A stretch of DNA of 64,000 bases, taken from positions 1,253,205 through 1,317,204 of the forward strand of contig JAMWFC010000051.1 in the NCBI GenBank assembly GCA_027475525.1, given 5' to 3'. This document shows, piece by piece, positions 11,915 through 22,071 of the stretch. Origin of the DNA: Macrolepiota albuminosa (taxonomy: Eukaryota; Basidiomycota; Agaricomycetes; Agaricales; Agaricaceae). Position 1 is the stretch's first letter, and every line of letters starts with the position of its first letter. A program made the translations under genes and the position numbers. The notes below the pieces were generated by a model. It was given only the letters and a program-made list of their open reading frames with translations. It did no database searches and was not told where the DNA came from.

Positions 11915-12747
11915 CTAGGCACTAGGATGGTACTTGTCTTGGCCCGATTCATTCAACAGATCATCGCTAGATTGTTGATCTGCCAAGGTGACACCAACTC
12001 GTGCTGTGATAGGGAGATGGGTGAACATCGGTATGTGTGCGTGTATCACATACATACCTCCGCCAGCATGAGACTCGTCAACGGCTTCATTCATCATAAA
12101 AGAGAGTTCTACATCTTCTGACGCAGGGGAGGACTCCCTGTCCGCAAGACCCCACTCGGACCCATCATCTACTCCGGCAATTTCAATGTCCTCCGCGTCA
12201 GTGTCTCTGGTATCAGTTTCACCCCACTCGTGCCACTCGTGACTGTCAAACTCCATATCGTCGGTTGCGGAAACAAAGGATTCGCTGAAGTCACTGTTGG
12301 GACCACCATCCTCGTCGTCGAAGTCTTCGTCAGGTATGTATTCACCACCATCTGATGATTCGTCGTCCAATTCAGAAGGCGGACGGATATCTAGAAAAAC
12401 GTGGCGACAGGTAGGGCAGTTGCCATGCTATTGTGCCATTGAGAAACAGCTTTGCACTTGGTCCTATGGGCTCACCAGGCTCTGAATCCACTGCGTAAGG
12501 CTCAATAAGGAGTCCGTCAGCGCTCAAGCGAAAGAGCCAGAACAACCATCTATACGTACTCCTTTCTACAGAAGATATGATCACAAGCGACGAGCTTGGT
12601 GACGCCACTGTCTAGAAATAGGTAAGAGAATGGAGTGAGACAAATTGGGCAAGAGTCTTCGTCGTCTGGAATGTCTTTGGCAGTGAGGACCGGAAGGCTC
12701 TCAAGGACCCGGGAGATGAGATCCCGTGTGTCGTCCGAGAGGGCCAT
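11915..12747 (-). CDS. RING finger protein with acidic tail, copy 1
   Basis: This is a likely E3 ubiquitin ligase with a RING-H2-like finger and no known substrate. Exons 12747-12560, 12500-12476, 12427-12058 and 12003-11915 give 223 residues. The finger is assembled over three exons: DSCPICLTPF, then ACDHIFCRKD, then LTQWIQSL from a 25-nt microexon, then HGNCPTCRHVFLDIRPP. A long Asp/Glu-rich tail follows (DEDFDDEDGGPNSDF). All phases fit only when the microexon is included. The gene is divergent from permease 2, with 227 bp between starts. The RING at 27364-28226 has the same plan (DSSCPICITPF, CGHIFCRRD, IRKWIKEA, HDSCPMC). Confidence 0.85.
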
Positions 12748-12974
12748 TGCTCAAAGCCTCAAGGCAATTGCGTTGAATCACAGTCACAAACTGTCGCGTC
12801 GCGTCTCATGAGTCACATGTCGATTGTTGTTGATTCATCAAATCAGAAATCCCGGCCCGTTGAACCTTGGAGGATGACCTCGTGGATTCGCCTCTCGCGG
12901 GCTCCATATGGTGTATAAAATGAGAAGCGCTTCAACTGATTACGCGTTTCCAGAAGCTCTTCCCGCCTTCCATC

Positions 12975-14962
12975 ATGTCCACGCACTTTGTAAATGACAA
13001 TCTGGAGAAGGGAACAGAGATTCCATGCTCTCCAGTTGACAAGGATGGTTCGGATGCAGACTTTGGTGGGTTTGAAGCACGCCAACAATTGGAACGCAAG
13101 TTGCTCTGGAAGATCGACGCAAGAATGAGCATTATGGTCTTCATATATATCCTTAATTACGTAGATCTCCGTCATTTATTTCTTACGACAACATGGCTGA
13201 TCTTCTTCCAGGTTGATCGAAATAATGCCGGAGCGGCAAGATTGCAGGGTTTTGAAGCAGATTTGAAACTTAAGGGTGAGTTCAATGGTAGCTATCCATC
13301 CCTCAGCAAGAAATGAGATGTGCCTTCTCCAGGTCAGGAGTTTGCAACGTTGTTGTCCATTCTCTATGTCGGATACATAATCATGCAAATTCCGTCGTAC
13401 GTTCATCTTCGGAAACAATCAACGTCTATGTGAGACTCCCCAATGCAGGAATATGTTTTTAAATTGGATTGGAAGACCATCCCTCTACCTTCCGGCATGC
13501 ATGATCATTTGGGGAACAATATCCAGCTTAACTGGTAAGCCAGTGTCTCGTATCCTCGTGTGAAAAGCACTTATTGAACCCTATACTTAGGCATTGCTCA
13601 CGAGTAAGCTTGTTTAATGTCTATTCAGATCGTTGACAATCTGTTATGTGATTTGTTAGCTTCGTTGGTGCGCTTCTCACTAGATTCTTCCTTGGGTTTG
13701 TTGAGGCCGCTTTCTTTCCGGGTGCACTAGTATGTAGGCTGCATGAAATTCTCGTTCACCTTGATTAACACCTTCCAGTTTCTTCTATCCAAATGGTACA
13801 AGAAGGACGAACTCGGTCTCCGAATGGCTATCCTATACTGCGGTAGTATCATTAGTAACGCTTTTGGCGCCCTAATGGCATCCGGGATTCTCAGTGGAAT
13901 GAATGGCAAGCTTGGACATGCCGCGTGGAGGTAGTTTCTTCTCTGCGCTACATCTCGCTCAACTTCATGGATCCTTTTCAGATGGCTTTTCTATATAGAA
14001 GGCGCCTTGACTATTGCCGTTGCTGTACTCGCTATTTTTGTTCTTCCCGACTTCCCTGCGAACACGCGATGGCTTTCTGCTGAAGAACGTGCTCTCGCCC
14101 TTCGCCGCATGGAGGAAGATGCGGGCGTTGGAGATGACGAGCAGACAGAAGGACAACGTTCTGGGTTCTGGATGGCTGTCACAGATATCAAGGTCTGGGG
14201 GCTTTCTGTCGCGCTAACTTCAGAGGTCGTAGCCCTATCCTTTAATGCTTTTTTTCCGACGTTGAGTGCTACCCTCGGTTTTAACACCACTGTGTCACTC
14301 TTACTCTGTGCCCCACCATTCGTGTTCGCCGCCATTGTGTCAGCCTTTCTCGCACAGTAAGTCTCGTCCGTAACCTCAGATATTATGATACGAGCTCTTT
14401 CGGTGCTTACAGCCATTCTGATAAAGTTGGCGAACGTTTCTATCACATAGTGGGTTCGTACGCTCTCGGAATTGTGGGATTCATCATGGCAATCTCAACT
14501 ATGAATACCGCTGTTCGATACGTTTCCTTGTGTGTCACATTCGTAATCCTTTCTTTTTTACCATGATTTACTCTTATGGGCAGATTCTTAATGGCTCAAT
14601 CCTACGCAGGGTACATTGTGTTCTACGCATGGATAAGCAATACTTTCGCGCGACCACCGTCTAGACGCGCAGTCGCCCTGGCATTCATCAATGCCTTCGC
14701 GCAACTAGGAAACGTTGCTGGATCGTGAGTAACATTCTGAAAAGCTTTTCTTCATGACTTGAACTCAGCAACCAGATACGTGTGGCCATTGCCATGGGGT
14801 CCGTCGTATCATAACTCATATGCCATTTGTATATCCACTAGTGGCTTTTCGATCCTTTTGTGTTGGGTATTCAGGCAGCATTTGGTTTCTTTGAATAAAA
14901 TGCTGGATAGGGAGGAGGAAGAAAAGGGTGTTAAAGTCAAGGGTCTTCGGTACATGTTATAA
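12975..14962 (+). CDS. MFS permease, Dal5/allantoate (ACS) family, copy 2
   Basis: This plasma-membrane transporter belongs to the same family as the minus-strand permease at 6277-8336. The open frame from ATG 12975 gives a polar N-terminus and then LLWKIDARMSIMVFIYILNY, VDRNNAGAARLQGFE and QEFATLLSILYVGYIIMQIP. Downstream are FLGFVEAAFFPGAL, FVLPDFPANTRWLSAEERAL, FARPPSRRAVALAFINAFAQ and WPLPWGPSYHNSYAI. About ten short introns interrupt it. The C-terminus is cytosolic and charged (LDREEEEKGVKVKG). The substrate is unknown; Dal5-family members carry organic anions such as allantoate, nicotinate or pantothenate. Confidence 0.88.
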
Positions 14963-15203
14963 GTAACGTTTCCATGATTGTGCCCTCGCCTAGCTTCGTC
15001 TAACGGTTGACGATTCAATATTCAGGGGTGACGTTTATTGACGTTTATTGACTCAGCCGAATCAGCCGATGAGGTTAGCTTGATGGAAAAACCTCGGAAG
15101 GCTCTCTCCATGGTCGGTCCGTACATGATCATGCCGCCCGGGCGGGTATTCATATAGCTCCTGTTTCCCCAGCTCTCTTCTTCTATTCCCAGACTCTTAC
15201 TTT

Positions 15204-18200
15204 ATGAGCATAACACGTTTACTGAGAGATTGGTCCTTCACTCAGGTTGGTGGAGGTGCAGGGACACAAAATGGAGAGTGGTTGCCAACATCCGAATTTC
15301 CGACCACCGTTCATGTAGAACTTTTGAAACTGAGGAAGGTCCCTGACCCGGTACGTCATACATTCAACTAGATCGTACTAATAACGTATTTGAGCCTAAC
15401 CTGTTCGTAGTTTATTGGACTTAACGAGTGGGATGTTCAATGTTCGTTGTGGATCTCTGTCTAAGTATTTGCCAACAACGATAACTGACTTGTATCTACG
15501 GAAGGGGTTGGTGAAAGCGAGTGGGCTTTCAAATCGGCCTTTACCGTGACTGAGGAGGAATACAAGTCCCCCCATGTTGACTTAGTTTTTGATGGCCTCG
15601 ATACTTTTGCCAGAGTTGACTTGGTCAGTAGATCTGAAAATAGAGACTTTCTAATCAAGTTTTGATCCACACTGTGTAGAACGGGGAAACGATTCTTGAG
15701 TATGCCATGACGATCAGGGAGTGATGCCTGATTTGCGATCACCTCTTTTTGCAGAGCAAACAATCAGTTCATCACCTATAGAGTCGCAGTCAAAGAGTCC
15801 TTGAAGATTGGAGTCAACGAACTTGTCTTGAAGTTTGAAAGTGCATTCCTCAAGGTGCTTAGATTTTTTCTAAAGTTATTCAGTTTTTTCAATTTATTCA
15901 GTCCTGATAAAATATTGCCAGGGGAGGGACATCGAGAAACAACATGCCAAATTTGGATTATGGAATGGTGACTCGAGCCGCCTTCATGTGCGCAAGGCTC
16001 AATACAAGTGCGTCGCTCTTCTATTAAGCGAAAGCTACTAATTGATCAGGGTCTGCCCATGTCTAGCTATGGCTGGGACTGGGGTACGTCTTGTCTCATT
16101 CTCAATCCGCAATATGCTAGAAAACAATGCTTATAAGGCCCAATTCTCATGACAATCGGCCCCTGGAAACCCATTTCGCTTCAAACTTATGAAGCTCGCA
16201 TCGCAGATTTAGACGTCAGGAGCGACGTTTCCGAGGCACTTGATGTCAAAGTCTCTGTTGACCTTATTCAATCAAGCAGCACCACGGTTCACGCCTCTTT
16301 TGTGCTCAAAGCCGCTGATGGATCTGTTATAGTGTCCACAACAGCTTCGACAGACGCTGGCCATGCCAAGGCCGATTTTGATCTCCCTGCCGGAAAAGTT
16401 GACCTCTGGTACCCTGTCGGGTATGGCAAACAACCCCTTTATACAATCGAGGCTAAATTGACCAATGAGGTTTTCATTTTCATAATATTCCAAAGATTTA
16501 ATAACTTATTATACCATTGTTCAGCGAGGTGAACTTCTTGACACAAGAACCCTAAGGATTGCATTCCGCCGCGCGCGTGTGGTCGAGGACAAGTTGATTG
16601 GTCAGGAAGGCTTGACTTTCCTCTTTGAGATTAACAATATCAGGATCTTTTGCGGAGGTCATTTTTTCTCTACGATGAGGCTTCGTTGTTCTGATTATAC
16701 TTATCGCATAGGATCAAACTGGATTCCTGCCGATTCCTTCCTGACAACGTAAGTGTCTTACAGTACCTGGTTTGACTTTGCGTGGCTAATTCTGGATTCA
16801 GCGTCACCCCGGAGAGGTACAGAGCTTGGTTACAGCTTATGGTAGATGGTAATCAAAACATGGTTCGTGTGTGGGGTGGAGGCGTCTATGAAAATGATGT
16901 TTTCTATGACATCTGTGACGGTGAGTTGCAGTATTGTTTGTCTGTATCTGTCGCTCAACTTACCAATTTCAGAACTCGGAAGTAAGAAAAACACTCTTAC
17001 TTGTTCCAACGGAAAATGACCGTGTGGTTATGCAGTCCTAGTCTGGCAAGACTTCATGTTCGGATGTGGGCAGGTAACTCATCAGTCTCTTGTTGTTGAA
17101 TCTGTGACCATCCAATTATTGATCTGACTCTTAGTATCCTGCATATGACTCTTTCCTGAAATCTGTCGAGGTAGAGGTTGACCAGAATGTCAAGAGGCTG
17201 CGCCATCATCCTTCAATCGTTATTTTTGGTAAGATCCTTCGTCTATTACTTTAGGTACTAAAGACGAAACTCTTCACAAGCCGGAAACAATGAGGGTAAG
17301 ATATATCATTCGTTATTTTTTTTCAGTGGCCCTGAAGCTATCTGCAGACTACCAGATCGCTGAGCAGCTTGGACTTGAGTTGGATTACAACGACGAAACA
17401 TCTGATTTCCGCAAGACAAACTTCCCAGCTCGCCATATATATGAAGTCACTCTACCGGCTGCTGTAAAAAGGAATTGTAATATCTATTATCACCGTGCCT
17501 CCCCATACAGTGGTCATGGTAAAGCTACAACAGACAGGACGTTTGGGGATATTCACCAATGTAAGTCGACAATCTACAGCTTACCACGATTCATTCGATT
17601 TTTTTTTAACTTTATAGGGAACGTTTGGCACGGTTCTCAAGAACCCTGGCACAATTGGGACATTTTGTCCGGCCGATTTGTCTCCGAGTTTGGAATGTTG
17701 GTGGTTGCCAAAGCCTCATCCAACAAGACCTGATCTATAGTCTAGGCAGGGCTACCCGAATATACGCACCGTCGATTACTGGCTAGGTGGCGATATATCT
17801 GAGCGCTTCCCGCAGTCAAGGTACATATTCCTGATGGTATGGTCAGCCTTAGCTGATTTCTTGTAGGACCAACAACAACCATAACAAAGCTGATGGTTTT
17901 GAACGTCGCTTGGAGGTATGGTTTGGAGTTCGGGTCACGGGGATATCTAAATCCTTCGCAGCTTTACTTGATGGAGAACTTCAAGCACTCTTTTGAGATG
18001 GAGAGGTATAGACCTACGTCCACATAGTTTACCTATATCGTTCGACTAACATACTCACCAGTTATGTTTACTATACGCAAGTGATGCAAGCCGAAACCCT
18101 GGCATCTGCATACCGTCTGTGGCGTCGTAATTGGGGAGGAAAGGGTAGAGAGTACACTGCCGGAGCTTTAGTTTGGCAGGTACATTGATCTCGTTTCTGC

Positions 18201-18979
18201 ATGTATGGCCTGTTCTTGACGTCATTCCTACAGATCAACGACTGCTGGCCCGTGACATCTTGGGCCATTGTCGACTACTTCTTGCGGCCTAAGCCTGCGT
18301 TCTTCACGATTGCTCGCGAGCTTCGTCCTTTCACTGTCGGAATGACCAGGAAGGACCACAAGGTATTTGAGGATGATCTCCACGCCGATAAATTTACCAT
18401 CGAAACCAAACTTGAAATCTGGGGAACCAACGGCACTCTCTTTGAGAAGAAGGCTAAGCTCGAAGTCACTACTTTTGATCTCCATTCAGATTGGAGAGAC
18501 ACTACTTCAATGGATGTTGTGCTTGCGGCCAATGCCAGCACAGAACTGTTCAAAGGTGGCCTTCCGGGCCAGCCTATTAGGAGAAAAGTTAGCGAGGTTC
18601 CTAGGGTTTTGATTGTATCCGCCCGATTGATCGACGAGAACGGAGAGATCCTAAGCCGTTATTCCAATTGGTATGGTTCAATATTTCGATATGAAGATGC
18701 TCATCACCCTTGCCATTAAGGCCAGAACCATTTAAATTCACCAAATTCCCTGCAAGGGAAGAGCTTGGCTTGAAGGTCACCGTTAGCGCCGATGGCGAGT
18801 CAGTCCTTTTGTCCACCAACAAGCCTGTCAAAGGCATTGTTCTGGACGTCGATGGCCACGACGTCAAGTGGAGTGACCAGGCTATTGACCTTGTTCCTGA
18901 TGATCCTCAAATAATCAATGCTACTGGTATGAATGGTCGAAAAATCAAGGTCCGATACTTGGGCGACGGAACCGCATAG
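15204..18979 (+). CDS. Beta-mannosidase (glycoside hydrolase family 2)
   Basis: This enzyme hydrolyses terminal beta-mannose from manno-oligosaccharides and the N-glycan core. The start (MSITRLLRDWSFTQVGG) has no signal peptide, so an intracellular enzyme is likely. Many short introns split the gene; spliced length is roughly 870 residues. In order I see the GH2 sugar-binding part (FDGLDTFARVDL, YNYGWDWG), the sandwich domain and the catalytic barrel. The barrel has FCGGSNWIPADSF, NMVRVWGGGVYE and HHPSIVIFAGNNE with the likely acid/base Glu. Further on, FVSEFGM carries the likely nucleophile Glu and QINDCWPVTSWAI is near the substrate site. The stop is at 18977-18979, convergent with Rheb. 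Confidence 0.9.
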
Positions 18980-19242
18980 GGATGTCAAACAAATTGTACT
19001 GTTAGCGATATGAATGTAAACGAGAACCATATATTTTTCATAATCACTGCGCGATTCAACAAACATACAGCATGCTCAAAACAAAGATAACAAGGAACAA
19101 GGAAAACAAGGACAGAGAAAGATGTACAGAGATAGATGTGGATGCGTTAAAATGACTAGAAAACCCAATGACCAAAAGACCAGAGAAAGAAAGTTGCAGG
19201 TGGAAGTCCCATGGATACAGTCCATGGTAAGGATGCAAGAAG

Positions 19243-19983
19243 TTACATGATGACACAAGGACGTTTTTCGTCTGCTGGTTGTTGACTGCTCGTCGGTGAA
19301 CGTCTCTCAATCTCTGCGAGACATAGTTCAAATACAAGGGCTATATTAGTGTTTTTCTTCGCGCTGGCTTCGGTGTAAGCGGCTCTTTTCGTATCTGCAA
19401 GGCGTTGGCCTTCAGTTTTCTCCACCTGTCGACTATTTTAAAGATAAGGAGGTGTATCTCCATAAATGCAACCCAAAGCACCTTTTTTGGAGGTCCATCT
19501 TCGCCCCTACAATAACACATGGAATGTCCATGAGCCCACAAAAGTCGATAATCTTGTCATAGATTACTTGTATCATGTCGAAAGACTTGCGCGAAGAGAC
19601 AGAATATACTAGCACAAAGCCATGGATGCCGATAGTGTGTTTCGATCCGAGAAGCGAGAATTCGTCCTTGATGGCGGGCACTTCATGGGGCGTTGAATGA
19701 TCTATTATATCGACTACACGTACCTGTCCAGCAGTATCAATGATCTCACAGTCATAATCAATTCCATTGTAGCCGACCGTCTTGCTGAATACGCTCTCGA
19801 TGGTGGGATAGTAGGAATCGACAAAGTGACCCTCAGTGAATTGGACGATCATCGAGGATTTGCCTATCGGTGCGCAGTGCCAATCAGTATATTGTCAAAA
19901 ATGACATATAGCAAGCACAAACCAACAGAACGGGCGCCTAGGACGGCAATCTTTCTCCGCTTCATGGGACTACTGTTGGGCAT
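19243..19983 (-). CDS. RHB1: Rheb-type small GTPase
   Basis: This Ras-like GTPase couples nutrients to TORC1 and/or arginine uptake. The start ATG is at 19983 (MPNSSPMKRRKIAVLGARSV). Joined exons give the P-loop GARSVGKSSM, with the Arg-for-Gly that marks Rheb. They also give effector loop PTIESVFSKTV, DTAGQDEFSLL, YTEASAKKNTN (G5) and the CaaX box CVIM, predicting farnesylation and endomembrane anchoring. The G4 motif reads VGAKMDL instead of the usual GNKxD, which is unusual. Introns interrupt the P-loop (after GARSVG), follow DTAGQ and follow the G4 block. It is convergent with the mannosidase gene. Confidence 0.88.
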
Positions 19984-22071
19984 CGTTAAAGTTACAGGAA
20001 AAGATGCGGAAGTAGGGATGAGGGATTATGAGTTGGTGCCACAGGCACTGAAGATATGTATTGCTTTACGAGCTCCGACTCGGTAGTTTTTGCTCCGGAT
20101 AGGCGATAGAAAGCGGGGTAGTATGTAGGCGTGGCCTGGCGTAGTGGAAGGGTGGGCGTTCAGGGCAGGTGTGGAGTTACCTAGGAGTTAGAGTATGTGG
20201 GCGAGTTAAGTTCAACGGACTTCGACCTGCTCGTCCGTGATTTATGGGACCCGTTTCCGACACTCTAGCGCGAGTATATGAGCACAGGGTCGACCTGATG
20301 ACCTTCATATAAGTAAAGGCAATCCTTGGGATAACGAATAAGAGTAATCTTGGTTTCTTGTACGTTTGCACGTCTTGACTTGATGCACCCTTTTGGACAG
20401 TTGTGATGTACAGTTGCGGACCGAGATATCGGAAGCCAGATGGGAAATACAACTGCGCAAAAGCCCAAAAACCACTCCACATTTAATGCTGCAACTTGTG
20501 CTCGAGAAGAGTCGTCAGCTTCGAGAACTCTTTATTTAGAAGTCCTCGCAGAGTCGGAGTGAAGGTAGGGAGTAATGAACGTTAATGAAGGCATGTGTTG
20601 CATACGTAGCCCAATCTTGACCATAATCGTGTTCAACACACATGTACGCGGTATGCAGCACGGGCATACAATCTCTATGCGAGTAACAACCAACATTCAA
20701 CGCTTACATCGCTTCCAGTACTATGTAGCCGCACACATACATTATCAAAACTTTACGCTGATTAGAAGAGCCTTGATCCAGGAGTCGAAATTGCCTTGCA
20801 TAACCTAGGGATGATCAACCTCTACCTCCGGTTCAAGCGCTGTCTTTTGAAGATAATTTCAAGACTAGCATCATGATGAAGGCAGGGCCGCGGATATAGA
20901 CCTCGATCGACAGTGAAATCGCACACTCACCCCTCTTGTCCAAGACACGTTGTGATTGCCACCGAAGAGACCTGTAAATACCTAAATACCCAAGAGGTCG
21001 GAGTCCTGATGTGCACTTCCCGCTTACATTTTCCACTTCGATGTCAGAATCATGCATCCGTTTCATAAGCCGCAACAGTGCATGTGACCTTGAAGTGTGG
21101 CGGGCAGAGAGAACAAAAGATTGAACTATTAGAAAACCCGTGGGTCCTCTATGCTTTTCTTGCGAAACTACGCGCTCAGAGCCGAGGATCATCAATTACC
21201 TGTTAGAGCGGACGGGGTCGGATACAATGTACTTTTCTTGCGAAACTACGCGCTCAGAGCCGAGGATCATCAATTACCTGTTAGAGCGGACGGGTCGGAT
21301 ACAATGTACGTCTTTCTCACGTACCATACATTTTAGTTTGGCCACTGTGTGGGTATTAACAGCCTAATTGGTTGAATAGGAAGTTCATTCTGACGAGGGA
21401 ATTCAGATTCATTTATGGCAAAGGCTCCCATTGCGCTGGCTTGAATTGGCATTGGCAGAGGAGGTGCTCGACGTCGGAAGCGAAGTGTGGGTCAAAATCC
21501 GTACTCGGAACAAAAGCATTAGGTGGATGAGACAAAACTTGGAAAAATATTTGAGACGGGTGATAGACTCGAACCAGTCGTCTTGAAAGTCAGTCGCAAT
21601 GTAGGGTCCAGTACACACCTACCGGTGTTAGGTAGAGGTAAACGGGTATGTATCATTTCGTTTGATTTCGAGATGAGTTGAGCGAGGAGGTTCATTGAAA
21701 CGAGTGAAGCCCAAAAAATCAACATTGTGAGCTGACCGAAACTTTAGCTAGACACGTTCTGCTGTACTTTTGTGAGGTAGAACCCGCAGTGCCAAAGTTT
21801 GAACTGAACGTCATCCGTCGATAGGGGGTGTATTTTTGACAGGCCTGGCAATCCTGCATGAGGACTCGGAAGGAGACGACAGGTGGCTGTCAGTGTCGTT
21901 TTCTATTGTGGAAAAATGCAAGCTAGTTGCACCTGGGGATGATCGCATCAGATGTCAGAAGGGCACGTTTGATGAAGGCTGCTCGTGGTATTGGTAGGTT
22001 GGTTAACGTTATCTTATCTGAAATTTCAAATTAAGTTGAATCTCTGATGGTCTCGACTCGCAAGTTGAACT
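19984..22071. other. Long intergenic stretch, RHB1 upstream / SKT5 upstream
   Basis: These 2.1 kb contain the two divergent upstream regions and the 78/77 bp tandem duplication at 21154-21308. On the minus strand between about 21410 and 21725 there are protein-like fragments in shifting frames (QDDWFESITRLKYFSK, FDPHFASDVEHLLCQC) that might be a decayed or spliced gene I cannot identify. Nothing else is recognisable. Confidence 0.4.
21154..21308. repeat. Tandem duplication A (78 + 77 bp)
   Basis: Copy 1 is 21154-21231 and copy 2 is 21232-21308. They are identical except that GACGGGG in copy 1 is GACGGG in copy 2. The site is intergenic. It belongs to the set of seven duplications with a copy length of 77. 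Confidence 0.95.

Noticed and set aside
15025..15075. Short direct repeats (TGACGTTTAT twice, CAGCCGA twice)
   Set aside because: They are only 7-12 bp, too short to distinguish from chance, and unlike the 77-bp set.
21530..21640. Possible tRNA on the minus strand (GGTTCGAGTCT resembles a B box)
   Set aside because: The T-stem does not pair, no A box or acceptor stem is found at the right distance, and the region reads as protein-like sequence.
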